From contig JAPUEK010000022.1 in the NCBI GenBank assembly GCA_027492585.1, positions 44,524-108,523 on the forward strand: 64,000 bases of DNA. Direction: 5' to 3'. The notes under the pieces were generated by a model. It was not told where the DNA came from. It saw only the letters and a list, made by a program, of their open reading frames with translations, and did no database searches. Shown here piece after piece: positions 1 through 8,225 of the stretch. This stretch comes from Paracoccaceae bacterium (GTDB lineage Bacteria; Pseudomonadota; Alphaproteobacteria; Rhodobacterales; Rhodobacteraceae). The translations under genes and the position numbers were made by a program. How positions within the stretch are numbered: position 1 is the stretch's first letter; each line of letters begins with the position of its first letter.

Positions 1-2
1 AT

Positions 3-392
3 GCGCTTGAAAACACTTATGTCGCGCGGAGCGGGCTGGCCGGGATGGACCCCATTCAGGCGATGTTCGGCACCTCGGTCGTGGCGCTGATCTTCTGCGC
101 GCCGGTGATGCTGGTGCTGGGCCACTGGTTCCCGATGCCGCTGACGCCGGGCCGGCCGGAATGGGCTCTGATCGGGTCTTCGGCGCTTCATGCGCTGCTT
201 TATGCGGCCTTCGTCTGGCTGGCTTCGAAGACCGGGGCGGTGTTCGCCTCGCAATCGGCCTATGTGACGACGATTGCCGGGGTGATCTGGGCGATGGTGC
301 TGCTGGGGGAGCGGTTCTCCATCTGGGTCTGGCTGGCGGCGGGGCTGATGCTGATGGGGCTGGCGCTGGTGCGGCCGCGTCAGGGGGCCTGA
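3..392 (+). CDS. EamA/DMT-family permease, C-terminal part (5' partial)
   Basis: The frame is open to the left edge of the window, so the gene starts upstream; 129 codons are visible. The product is very hydrophobic, with about four or five membrane segments. Its end, in which Gly/Ala-rich helices frame a VLLGERFSIWVWLAAGLMLM-type segment, is typical of the second EamA repeat of drug/metabolite exporters, where a conserved 'GE' precedes the last two helices. An internal ATG at 45 is a less likely start because the upstream codons read on as coding (ALENTYVARSGLAG). The substrate cannot be inferred. Confidence 0.75.
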   Translation, partial: ALENTYVARSGLAGMDPIQAMFGTSVVALIFCAPVMLVLGHWFPMPLTPGRPEWALIGSSALHALLYAAFVWLASKTGAVFASQSAYVTTIAGVIWAMVLLGERFSIWVWLAAGLMLMGLALVRPRQGA

Positions 393-517
393 GCGGCGGG
401 CCGCCGGCCGGAACCGGCGGCGGCGCTTCCGGGTGAAAACCCCATGCCAGAGAATAATCTTCCCTTTCCGGCCCCTTTCACGCTAGGAACCCCGCGAAAC
501 CATCGTGGAGCCTGCCG

Positions 518-2296
518 ATGATCGGACTTGAGTTGAGCCAGACCACCGAAGCGTTTCTGGCCCTCGCAATCCTGATCGGCATGTTCGTCCTCTTCATCCG
601 CGAGACCTATCCGGTCGAGGTCGTGGCCATCGCCGGGGCGGCGGTGATGCTGGTGATCGGTATCCTGCCGGTGAAGGATGCGATGAGCTCCCTTTCCAAT
701 TCGGCGCCCTGGACCATCGCGCTGATGTTCATGCTGATGGGCGGGCTGGTGCGGACCGGGGCGATCGAGATGATCATTTCCATCGCCAGCCGCCATGTGG
801 AGACACGGCCGAAGGTGACGATCGTGGCGCTTTTCACCTTCATCGCCGTGGCTTCCGCCTTCATGAACAACACGCCGCTGGTGGCGGTGATGATCCCGGT
901 CGTCATGCAGATCGCGGTGCGGCTGAAGACGGCGCCGTCGAAAATGATGATCCCGCTCAGCTATATCACGGTGCTTGGCGGGATGATCACGCTGATCGGC
1001 ACCTCGACCAACATCCTCGTGGACGGGGTGGTGCAGGGACAGGGGATGGCGGCCTTCTCGATCTTCGAGATCGCGCCGCTCGGGATCGCGCTGACGGTGG
1101 CGGGCGGGCTCTATCTGGCGCTGACCGCGCGGCATCTGCTGCCGGTGCGCCAGTCGATGGGGACGCTGCTGTCGAACCGCAGCAAGATGAAGTATTTCAC
1201 CGAGGTTGCGATCCCGGAGGAGTCGCCGCTGATCGGCCAGCCGGTGCTGGAGGTCGATATCTTCCGGCGTGACGGCGTGCGGCTGGTGGATGTGCTGCGC
1301 GGCGATGCGAGCCTGCGGCGCGATCTTGCGCCGGTGAGGCTGGAGGCGGGGGACCGGGTGGTTGTGCGTACCGAGATGACCGAACTTCTCGGCATGAAGG
1401 AGCGCAAGGATCTTCACCTCGCCGACAAGCTCTCTTCGGTGCAGACGGAAACGGTGGAGGTGCTGATCTCTCCCGGTTGCCGGATGGGCGGGCATCGGCT
1501 TGGCGATCTGCGGCTGCGGCGGCGCTATGGGGTCTATGTGCTGGCGGCCCACCGGCGGAGCCAAAACATCGGGCGGCAACTGGACGATCTGGTGGTGCAG
1601 GTCGGCGATACGCTGCTTCTGGAAGGCACGATCGAAGACATCCAGCGGCTGGCCAGCGACTTCGACCTTGTGGATGTGACGCGGCCCACGATCCGCGCCT
1701 ATCGCCGCAACAAGGCCTGGATCGCCATTCTGGCGCTGGCCGGGGTGGTGGGGCTGTCGGCGGTGGATGTGGCGCCGATCCTGGCCCTTGCGGCGGTTGC
1801 GGTTGCGGTGATCCTCGTCACCCGCTGCGTGGACCCTGACGAGGCGCTTGAGTTCGTGGACGGGCGGCTGATGGCGATGATCTTCGCCATGATCGCCGTG
1901 GGGGAGGGGCTGGACCATTCCGGCGCGGTCGGGCTGATCGTGGCGGGGGTGGAGCCGTGGCTGACCTCGCTGTCGCCCTTCCTTCTCATCCTTTGCGTCT
2001 ATGTGATCGGCGTGGTGCTGACCGAGTTCCTGTCGAACAATGCCGTTGCGGTGATCTATACGCCGGTGGCCATCGAACTGGCCCGCACGCTTGGCTATGA
2101 CCCGAGGCCCTTTGCGGTGGCGGTGATGTTCTCGGCCACCCTGGCCTTTGCGACGCCCATCGGCTATCAGACCAACATGATGGTCTACGGTCCGGGCGGC
2201 TACAAATTCTCGGATTACATGAAGGTGGGGATTCCGCTGAACATCCTGACCTGCCTCCTGGCCTCGCTGTTGATCCCGCTGATCTGGCCGTTGTGA
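518..2296 (+). CDS. SLC13/DASS-family permease with central TrkA-C domains
   Basis: A 592-residue inner-membrane transporter. The N-terminal half (about 1-200) and C-terminal half (about 385-592) each carry several hydrophobic helices. They contain the paired signatures expected of the family: FMNNTPLVAVMIPV with GTSTNILVDG in the first half, and FLSNNAVAVIYTPVAIEL with ATPIGYQTNMMV in the second. Between them, about residues 205-375, lies a soluble region with two TrkA-C/RCK-C-like units (SPLIGQPVLEVDIFRRDGV; GDRVVVRTEMTEL; GDTLLLEGTIEDIQRL). Members carrying this insert are usually annotated as sodium-coupled anion (sulfate or dicarboxylate) permeases; the true substrate is unknown. It stands alone, 84 bp before yebC. 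Confidence 0.85.
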   Translation: MIGLELSQTTEAFLALAILIGMFVLFIRETYPVEVVAIAGAAVMLVIGILPVKDAMSSLSNSAPWTIALMFMLMGGLVRTGAIEMIISIASRHVETRPKVTIVALFTFIAVASAFMNNTPLVAVMIPVVMQIAVRLKTAPSKMMIPLSYITVLGGMITLIGTSTNILVDGVVQGQGMAAFSIFEIAPLGIALTVAGGLYLALTARHLLPVRQSMGTLLSNRSKMKYFTEVAIPEESPLIGQPVLEVDIFRRDGVRLVDVLRGDASLRRDLAPVRLEAGDRVVVRTEMTELLGMKERKDLHLADKLSSVQTETVEVLISPGCRMGGHRLGDLRLRRRYGVYVLAAHRRSQNIGRQLDDLVVQVGDTLLLEGTIEDIQRLASDFDLVDVTRPTIRAYRRNKAWIAILALAGVVGLSAVDVAPILALAAVAVAVILVTRCVDPDEALEFVDGRLMAMIFAMIAVGEGLDHSGAVGLIVAGVEPWLTSLSPFLLILCVYVIGVVLTEFLSNNAVAVIYTPVAIELARTLGYDPRPFAVAVMFSATLAFATPIGYQTNMMVYGPGGYKFSDYMKVGIPLNILTCLLASLLIPLIWPL

Positions 2297-2380
2297 CCGC
2301 AGAAGGCGGCCGGGGTTGCGGCCCCCCCTGTCGCTGGTGTATGCGACCCCATCACCCAGACAGGGATCGGAGTAGGGGTC

Positions 2381-3124
2381 ATGGCAGGCCATTCAAAATG
2401 GGCGAACATCCAGCACCGCAAGGGCAAGCAGGACAAGTTGCGCTCCAAGATGTTCTCGAAGCTGGCGAAGGAAATCACCGTCGCCGCCAAGATGGGGATG
2501 CCCGATGTGGACATGAACCCGCGTCTGCGTCTGGCGGTGAAGGCGGCGAAGGCCGTTTCCATGCCAAAGGACGTGATCGACCGGGCGATCAAGAAATCCC
2601 AGATGGGCGATGGCGCGGATTACACCGAGATCCGCTATGAGGGTTACGGCGTCAACGGCATCGCCATCATCGTCGAGGCGATGACCGACAACCTGAACCG
2701 CACCGCCTCCAACGTCCGCAGCTATTTCACCAAGGCCGGCGGCAATCTCGGTCAGACCGGCTCGGTCAGCCACGGCTTCGACCGGGTGGGGGAGATTTCC
2801 TATCCGGCTTCGGCGGGATCGGCGGATGAGGTGATGATGGCGGCGCTCGACGCCGGCGCGGATGACGTGGAGTCCGACGAGGACGGCCATTGGATCTACT
2901 GCTCGGTCGAGGCGCTGAACGAGGTGTCGGATGCGCTTGAGAAGTCCCTGGGTGAATCCACGGAATCGAAGCTGATCTGGAAACCGCAGACCCTGACGGA
3001 GGTGGATCTGGAGACCGCGCAGAAGCTGATGCGCCTGATCGACCTGCTGGAAGAGGATGACGATGTGCAGACCGTCACCCATAACTTCGACATGTCCGAA
3101 GAGGTTGCGGCGCAGCTTGGGTAA
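2381..3124 (+). CDS. yebC: YebC/PmpR-family regulatory/translation factor
   Basis: A 247-residue cytoplasmic protein that starts with the hallmark [18 protein letters not shown] and continues with the expected three-domain YebC fold, ending in a conserved acidic C-terminus. Family members are described as transcriptional regulators, and more recently as factors that help ribosomes through difficult motifs. The start is supported by GGAGTAGGGGTC directly upstream. A strong terminator follows 29 bp after the stop, so it is probably monocistronic. Confidence 0.95.
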   Translation: MAGHSKWANIQHRKGKQDKLRSKMFSKLAKEITVAAKMGMPDVDMNPRLRLAVKAAKAVSMPKDVIDRAIKKSQMGDGADYTEIRYEGYGVNGIAIIVEAMTDNLNRTASNVRSYFTKAGGNLGQTGSVSHGFDRVGEISYPASAGSADEVMMAALDAGADDVESDEDGHWIYCSVEALNEVSDALEKSLGESTESKLIWKPQTLTEVDLETAQKLMRLIDLLEEDDDVQTVTHNFDMSEEVAAQLG

Positions 3125-3153
3125 GGATGGGCGGAGCGCCGATCCTGCGGATG

Positions 3154-3182
3154 AAAGCCCCCCGCGCGGGGGCTTTTCTTTT
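3154..3182 (+). terminator. Rho-independent terminator after yebC
   Basis: AAAGCCCCC pairs with GGGGGCTTT around a short CGCGC-type loop and is followed by TCTTTT. It lies between the yebC stop and the end of the convergent argP gene. The stem is AT-flanked on both sides, so it may also work for argP. Confidence 0.85.
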
Positions 3183-3188
3183 GCCGCC

Positions 3189-4070
3189 TCAGACCAGCAC
3201 CGCTTGGGCCGCCTTGCGGATGGCGGCGGTCAGGGGGGCGAGGGCCGGGGCGGTCAGCCGGGCGAACTGCCAGTGGAGCGGCACGTCGAGCGGGGTGCCC
3301 GGTCGCAGTTCCACGAGGGCGCCGCTGGCAAGATGCCCTGCAACCAGCGGCTCGGGGTTCAGCCCCCAGCCGAGCCCGGCGAGGCAGCCATCGACGAAAC
3401 CGTGGCTGGAGGCCAGCCGATGCGTCGGAAACCCTGCCCGTGCCGCCTGCGCCCCGAATTCGCGTGCGAGCCAGCGGCTCTGGAGCCGGTCCTTTTCCGA
3501 ATAGGTCAGGGCCGGGGCGCGGGTGAGCGCGGCGGCGCTGATGCCCTCCGGCATCCAGCGGCGGAGCCAGCCCGGCGAAGCCGTGGCCCGGTAGCGCAGC
3601 GCGCCGAGGGCAAGCGTCTCGCAGCCCTGCAGCGGGCCGGGGTGGGCGGTGATCGCCGCCGCCACTTCGCCGCGTTTCAGCCAGTCCTGCGAGACATCCT
3701 GATCGTCGATCACGAGATCGAAGAGAAAGCCGTCGGTGGCGGCAAGTGCGGGGATGATCCAGGTGGCGAGGCTGTCGGCATTGACGGCGATGCGGAGCGT
3801 CGCCGGCTGGGGTGACAGCTGGGGCAGGTCGCGGGCAAGCGCCTGTTCCAGCAGCACAAGTTCGTCATGGTGCCGGATCAGCCGCAGACCCGCCGGGGTC
3901 GCCGCGCAGGGCTGGCCCCGGCGGAGGAGCAGGGTTCCCGTCGCCTCCTCCAAGGCTTTCAGCCGTTGCGAGACGGCGGAGGGGGTGACGTGCAGCTCCG
4001 CCGCGGCGAGGTCGAAGGAACCGCGCCGGTGGACGGCGGCGAGGGCGGCGAGTTGGGAGGGGTCCAACAT
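3189..4070 (-). CDS. argP: LysR-family regulator ArgP (IciA type)
   Basis: A 293-residue LysR regulator. The N-terminal winged helix-turn-helix occupies about residues 1-65 (LAALAAVHRRGSFDLAAAEL; HVTPSAVSQRLKALEE) and is followed by a substrate-sensing domain. It is divergently transcribed from an argO-type exporter 96 bp away, the classical arrangement in which ArgP responds to lysine/arginine and activates argO. Assignment to ArgP rather than another LysR rests on this context and on the MLDPSQLAALAAVHRRGSF start. Confidence 0.88.
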   Translation of the reverse strand: MLDPSQLAALAAVHRRGSFDLAAAELHVTPSAVSQRLKALEEATGTLLLRRGQPCAATPAGLRLIRHHDELVLLEQALARDLPQLSPQPATLRIAVNADSLATWIIPALAATDGFLFDLVIDDQDVSQDWLKRGEVAAAITAHPGPLQGCETLALGALRYRATASPGWLRRWMPEGISAAALTRAPALTYSEKDRLQSRWLAREFGAQAARAGFPTHRLASSHGFVDGCLAGLGWGLNPEPLVAGHLASGALVELRPGTPLDVPLHWQFARLTAPALAPLTAAIRKAAQAVLV

Positions 4071-4166
4071 TAGCTGAACTTAATCCATAGCAGGAAGATT
4101 AACTGGAATTTGCGGCGGGCGGGCGGTTAGGTCAAGCCCGGACACTCTGAGCGGAGGAAGGGACGG
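4071..4166. promoter_or_regulatory. argP-argO divergent promoter/operator region
   Basis: The 96-bp spacer between the divergent argP and argO starts includes an AT-richer patch (ATTAACTGGAATTTGCGG) in otherwise GC-rich DNA, and a strong ribosome-binding site GGAGGAAGGG before argO. By analogy with E. coli, ArgP should bind here; I cannot define the exact boxes. Confidence 0.45.
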
Positions 4167-4772
4167 ATGATCCATGCGGCGGTACAAGGCTATCTGGTGG
4201 CGCTGAGCCTGATCCTGGCGATCGGGGCGCAGAATGCCTTCGTGCTGCGGCAGGGATTGCGGCGGGAGCATGTGGGCGCGGTGGTGCTGGCCTGCGCGCT
4301 GTCGGATGCGGTGCTGATCGCGGCGGGGGTGTCGGGCTTCGGCCTCGTCTCGGCGCGGGTGCCGTGGATCGGCGAGGCGATGCGGTGGGGCGGGGTGATG
4401 TTCCTGATCGTTTACGGGGCCTTGCGCTTCAGGGCGGCGCTGCGCGGCGGGGAAGCCTTGCGCCCCGGAGCGGGGGAGGCGGCCCCGCTGCGCCGGGCTC
4501 TGGCGACTTGCCTCCTGCTCACCTGGGCCAACCCGCATGTCTATCTGGATACGGTGGTGCTGATCGGCTCGATCTCGGCGCAATATCCGGGGCATCGGCT
4601 GGCCTTCGGGGTCGCGGCGGCCTGCGGCTCGCTGAGTTTCTTCACCGCACTCGGCTACGGGGCGCGGCTGCTCGCGCCGGTTTTCGCCAATCCGAAAGCC
4701 TGGGTGGTGCTGGAACTGGTGGTCGGCCTGACCATGTGGACGATTGCGGCGGGGCTTGCCTTCGGCGGCTGA
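4167..4772 (+). CDS. argO: LysE/ArgO-family basic amino-acid exporter
   Basis: A 201-residue inner-membrane protein with about six hydrophobic helices. It carries the family signature near the N-terminus (ILAIGAQNAFVLRQGLRREH) and WANPHVYLDTVVLIGS in the second half. It probably exports lysine and/or arginine. The divergent argP gene supports ArgO/LysE over the RhtB branch. The start has a GGAGGAAGGG ribosome-binding site. The next gene follows after 9 bp, so the two may be cotranscribed. Confidence 0.9.
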   Translation: MIHAAVQGYLVALSLILAIGAQNAFVLRQGLRREHVGAVVLACALSDAVLIAAGVSGFGLVSARVPWIGEAMRWGGVMFLIVYGALRFRAALRGGEALRPGAGEAAPLRRALATCLLLTWANPHVYLDTVVLIGSISAQYPGHRLAFGVAAACGSLSFFTALGYGARLLAPVFANPKAWVVLELVVGLTMWTIAAGLAFGG

Positions 4773-4781
4773 AGCGGGTTC

Positions 4782-5678
4782 ATGGGGGCCATGAAAACCG
4801 GAGTTGAACAGTCGGCGCGGCTGGCGGGCGTCTTGTGGATGGTGGCGTCCGGGCTTGCCTTCGTGGGTGTGCAGGGGGTGGTGCGATACCTCGGCACCGA
4901 TCTGCCGGCGGCGCAATCGGCCTTCCTGCGGTTCCTGTTCGGCGTGATCTTCCTGCTGCCGATGCTGGTGCCGATGCTGAGGCGCGGGTTTCCGCCGGAG
5001 GTCTGGGCGCTCTTTGCCGGGCGCGGCGTGGTGCATACGGGGGCGGTGCTCTTCTGGTTCTATGCCATGGCGCGCATCCCCGTCGCCCATGTGACCGCCA
5101 TCGGCTATCTGAGCCCGGTGATCCTGCTTGTCGCGGGGGCGATGCTTCTGGGGGAGCGGCTGACGGGAGAGCGGCTGGCAGCGGTGGGGATCGCCCTTGC
5201 CGGCTCGCTCGTGGTGCTGCGGCCGGGAGTGCAGGATCTGGGTCTTGGCCATCTGTCGCAGATCGGGGCGGCTTTGTGCTTCGCTGGAAGCTACTTGTTT
5301 GCCAAGAGGTTGAGCGCCATGGTTCCGGCTTCGGCCGTGGTGGCGATGCTGTCGCTGACGGTGACGGCGGGGCTCGCGCCGCTGGCCTGGGCGGTCTGGG
5401 TGCCGGTGACGGTTTCGCAGGCGGCATGGCTTGCCGTGGTCGCGGTTCTGGCGACGCTTGGCCATTATTTCATGACGCGGGCCTTCGGGGCGGCTCCCCT
5501 GACGGTGACGCAGCCGGTGACCTTCCTGCAGCTTGTCTGGGCGACGACTTTGGGCGCGGCGGCCTTCGGTGAGCCGGTCGATCTTTGGGTGCTGACCGGG
5601 GGCGCGATGATCATCGGAGCGATTTCCTGGGTGACGTTGCGCGAAGGGCGTGGCGCGCCGGCGCAAGCCGAGGGCTGA
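4782..5678 (+). CDS. EamA/DMT-family exporter (RhaT/RarD-like)
   Basis: A 298-residue protein with two EamA repeats and about ten membrane helices. The first repeat ends in LVAGAMLLGERLTGERLAAV and the second in AAAFGEPVDLWVLTGGAMII, both with the conserved GE before the last helices. The substrate is unknown. It follows argO by 9 bp. A second in-frame ATG nine bases downstream (4791) is also possible. Confidence 0.85.
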   Translation: MGAMKTGVEQSARLAGVLWMVASGLAFVGVQGVVRYLGTDLPAAQSAFLRFLFGVIFLLPMLVPMLRRGFPPEVWALFAGRGVVHTGAVLFWFYAMARIPVAHVTAIGYLSPVILLVAGAMLLGERLTGERLAAVGIALAGSLVVLRPGVQDLGLGHLSQIGAALCFAGSYLFAKRLSAMVPASAVVAMLSLTVTAGLAPLAWAVWVPVTVSQAAWLAVVAVLATLGHYFMTRAFGAAPLTVTQPVTFLQLVWATTLGAAAFGEPVDLWVLTGGAMIIGAISWVTLREGRGAPAQAEG

Positions 5679-5778
5679 GAACCGTTGCGCCGGAGCCGCC
5701 CCCTGCGGGCGGCGGGCTTGCGTGGTGTTAACCGCAGAAATCTAGCTTCCCCCTCCACGGCGCATCCGCGGAGGTTTC

Positions 5779-6594
5779 ATGTCAGATCAATCGCCACTCC
5801 TGTCCCTGCCGCTGATCCAGCCGGCGCAGGCGCAGAAGCATGTGACCCATAACGAGGCGCTGATGCGGCTCGATCTGGTGGTGCAGCTTGCGGTTCTGGA
5901 CCGCGACCGCACGGTGGCCCCCGCAAGCCCGGTGGCGGGGCAGCGCCATATCGTGGCTGCGGGGGCTGCGGGGGCCTGGGCGGGGCAGGGCGGGCGCGTG
6001 GCGCTCTGGCAGGACGGGGCCTGGCAGTTCCAACCCCCGCTCGCCGGCTGGCGGGCCTGGGTCGGGACGGAGGCGGCGGTGGCCGTCTTCGACGGTGCCG
6101 TCTGGAAGACGCAGGCCGACAGCCCGCTGCGGGTGCCGCAGCTTGGCGTCAATGCCACGGCGGATGCGACGAACCGGCTGACGGTCTCCTCTGCCGCGAC
6201 GCTGCTGAACCATGCGGGCAACGGCCATCAGCTGAAGCTCAACAAGGCGGCGGCGAGCGATACGGCGAGCCTCCTGTTCCAGACCAACTGGTCGGGTCGG
6301 GCAGAGATGGGGACGGCGGGTTCGGATGCCTTTTCGATCAAGGTCAGCGCCGATGGCTCCAGCTTCTTCACCGGGCTGAGCATCGCCCCCGCCACGGGGC
6401 AGGTCACGCTGCCCGCTCCCGTGAAGCTCGGCGGGCAGGCGGCGGACCCGCCGAGCCCGGCGGAGGGGGAGGTCTGGCTCAACACCGCCTCCGGTACGAT
6501 CCGGGCGCGGGCCGGGGGGGCGACCCATGTGCTCACCCCGGCGGTCGGATACGGGCTGCATATCGCGCTCACCCAGAAATGTTTCTTCAACTAG
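5779..6594 (+). CDS. DUF2793 protein, phage/GTA spike-like
   Basis: A 271-residue soluble protein. The N-terminal half is the DUF2793 domain, recognisable from PLIQPAQAQKHVTHNEALMR followed by VQLAVLDRD and a Trp-rich GRVALWQDGAWQFQPPLAGW segment (about residues 1-110). The C-terminal half (about 110-260) is Ala/Thr/Gly-rich and beta-like, as in tail or spike adhesins. DUF2793 occurs in phage tail genes and, from memory, in the head-spike genes of the Rhodobacter capsulatus gene transfer agent, which lie next to capsule genes. Here ugd and manC follow the cassette. It is the first gene of a tightly packed four-gene set. Confidence 0.8.
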   Translation: MSDQSPLLSLPLIQPAQAQKHVTHNEALMRLDLVVQLAVLDRDRTVAPASPVAGQRHIVAAGAAGAWAGQGGRVALWQDGAWQFQPPLAGWRAWVGTEAAVAVFDGAVWKTQADSPLRVPQLGVNATADATNRLTVSSAATLLNHAGNGHQLKLNKAAASDTASLLFQTNWSGRAEMGTAGSDAFSIKVSADGSSFFTGLSIAPATGQVTLPAPVKLGGQAADPPSPAEGEVWLNTASGTIRARAGGATHVLTPAVGYGLHIALTQKCFFN

Positions 6595-6604
6595 GAGTAG
6601 GCTC

Positions 6605-7018
6605 ATGCCCGGCAATACCGCCCCGATCTTTTCCAGGGTCGCGCGCATCGAATGGTCCGGCGGCATCACCGCCGCCAATACCGCCAAGGACGGCACCGGC
6701 AGCGTGGACACCGTCTTCACCGCCGATGCCTCCAATGGCTCCTACCTGCAAAAGCTGATCATCCGCCCGCGCGGCACCAACGTCGCCTCGGTGCTGCGGG
6801 TGTTTCTGAACAACGGGCTGGCAAACACGACGGCGGCCAACAATGTGCTGGTGGGGGAGGTGGCGCTACCCGCCACCAGCAATTCGGAAGTCGCCTCCCT
6901 CTCGGGGTTCGAGCTGGGGCTGAACATCCCCCTTCCGGCGGGCTACCGGGTGAATGTCACGCTCGGAACGGCGGTGGCGGGCGGTTACGCGGTTTCGGGC
7001 ATCGGGGGGGATTACTGA
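6605..7018 (+). CDS. Small beta-rich structural protein of the DUF2793 cassette
   Basis: A 137-residue protein without a clear signal peptide. The start at 6605 is chosen over a longer frame because TAGGAGTAGG lies just upstream. The sequence alternates beta-prone segments (FSRVARIEWSGG; YLQKLIIRPRG; SVLRVFLNNG; YRVNVTLGTAV), as in phage decoration or spike subunits. It lies 10 bp after the DUF2793 gene and shares its stop with the start of the next gene. Function unknown; a virion-like structural role is inferred from context. Confidence 0.65.
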   Translation: MPGNTAPIFSRVARIEWSGGITAANTAKDGTGSVDTVFTADASNGSYLQKLIIRPRGTNVASVLRVFLNNGLANTTAANNVLVGEVALPATSNSEVASLSGFELGLNIPLPAGYRVNVTLGTAVAGGYAVSGIGGDY

Positions 7019-7260
7019 TGGAAGAAACCGGGGATGAGGTGATCCTGCCGGAGGCAACGGCGGAAATGACCGGCTATATCGAGGTGGTGGCGACGGTTGC
7101 CGGTCAGACCCATCGCATCTGGCAGCAGGTGATCGGGGGGCGGGTCACGGGCCATGTGGACGGCGCGGGCAAACCCTTCGAACTGCCGGAGCTTTTCGAG
7201 ATGGAGGTGGTGACGGGTGAGCTTCGCGCCGCTCCGCAGGCGGAAGGGCAGACCGTATGA
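7018..7260 (+). CDS. 80-residue hypothetical protein of the DUF2793 cassette
   Basis: The ATG at 7018 overlaps the TGA of the previous gene by one base, and its own TGA overlaps the next ATG as ATGA. That is strong evidence for a translated operon member. The product is acidic and soluble and has no motif that I recognise. It may be a chaperone or linker for the cassette proteins, but nothing in the sequence proves this. Confidence 0.6.
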   Translation: MEETGDEVILPEATAEMTGYIEVVATVAGQTHRIWQQVIGGRVTGHVDGAGKPFELPELFEMEVVTGELRAAPQAEGQTV

Positions 7261-8114
7261 GCTTTCCCTATCATCTTGCGAAAGAAGCCGGCCAGACGAG
7301 GCGCTTCGATCCGGTCGGCACGACGACGGCTATCTGGCAGCCCTATACCGTCCCGGCCGGGGCTGCCCTGCTGTCCATTCTCGTTGTCGGCGGTGGCGGA
7401 GGCGGTGGCGCCGGGTTTTCCGGATCAGCCGGTTCTGCCCGTGGCGGCGGCGGCGGCGGCGGCTCGGGAGGGATCTCACGGACCTTGATCGCGGCGGCGC
7501 TTTTACCTTCAACGCTTTATGTGCTTGCCGGGAACGGGGGGGCGGCGGGGCAGGTGGGTATTGCTTCTGCGGTTGCGGTCCAGCCGGTGTTCAACTCGCC
7601 CGGTCTCCTTCTGAATACCAACAACGCAGCCGCGGGAGGCAATGGCAGTGCTTCCACCGCGGGATCTGCCGGAACGGGTGGGGGGGGCGGGGCAGGCTGC
7701 TACTCCACTCTCGGCAGCTTCGTGAGTACCGGCGGTATTCCCGGCGCAACGGGAGGTGCGCCCGCAGGAGCGGTTGGGGGTGTGATCACCACGGGCGGAA
7801 CGTCGCTTTTCATTACGGGAGGCGCTGGCGGCGGCGGGACCACCCTGGTCGATTTCTCCGGTGGGGCGATTACCGGCAACGGTCTTTGGCCGACCATTCC
7901 TGGCGGGGTGGCAGACGGCAATGCCGGCTATGAACTCTGGCTGCCACCGACCTTCAGCGGAGGGTCGGGCGGAGGCTCCTCCAACACCGGCGCCGGCGGT
8001 CAGGGGGGCAATGGCGCCCGCGGTTGCGGCGGCGGGGGCGGCGGCGCGGGGGTGATCGGCGGGGCTGGCGGACGCGGCGGCGATGGTTTCGTGCTGATCA
8101 CCGCCTTGTTCTGA
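7257..8114 (+). CDS. Glycine-rich fibre-like protein
   Basis: A 285-residue protein with a non-repetitive N-terminal block (about 1-40, PYHLAKEAGQTRRFDPVG) followed by long glycine tracts (VVGGGGGGGAGFSGS; GGGGGGGSGG; GCGGGGGGAGVIGG) alternating with hydrophobic strands. This pattern resembles glycine-rich phage adhesins that fold as polyglycine-II bundles, and it contains no secretion signal. Its start overlaps the stop of the previous gene (ATGA). It is probably the distal receptor-binding part of the cassette; this is inference. Confidence 0.7.
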   Translation: MSFPYHLAKEAGQTRRFDPVGTTTAIWQPYTVPAGAALLSILVVGGGGGGGAGFSGSAGSARGGGGGGGSGGISRTLIAAALLPSTLYVLAGNGGAAGQVGIASAVAVQPVFNSPGLLLNTNNAAAGGNGSASTAGSAGTGGGGGAGCYSTLGSFVSTGGIPGATGGAPAGAVGGVITTGGTSLFITGGAGGGGTTLVDFSGGAITGNGLWPTIPGGVADGNAGYELWLPPTFSGGSGGGSSNTGAGGQGGNGARGCGGGGGGAGVIGGAGGRGGDGFVLITALF

Positions 8115-8168
8115 TCCGCCTTCCGGGCCGGATTTGCGGGTGGCGATTGGTTCGCCGCCCGCAACAAT

Positions 8169-8197
8169 TTGACAGCTTTCCTCTGGAACCATAGACA
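8169..8197 (+). promoter_or_regulatory. Candidate promoter upstream of ugd
   Basis: A perfect TTGACA (8169-8174) is followed after 16-17 bp by ATAGACA, a poor -10 match, 28 bp before the ugd start. The DNA here is AT-richer than its surroundings. It suggests that ugd is transcribed separately from the glycine-rich cassette. Confidence 0.45.
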
Positions 8198-8225
8198 GTT
8201 GGAAACAAATGTCAGGACGGCTTTC

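Noticed and set aside
380..2392. 670-codon antisense frame over the SLC13 gene
   Set aside because: A His/Arg/Gln-rich shadow frame typical of GC-rich DNA, with no ribosome-binding site or family likeness.
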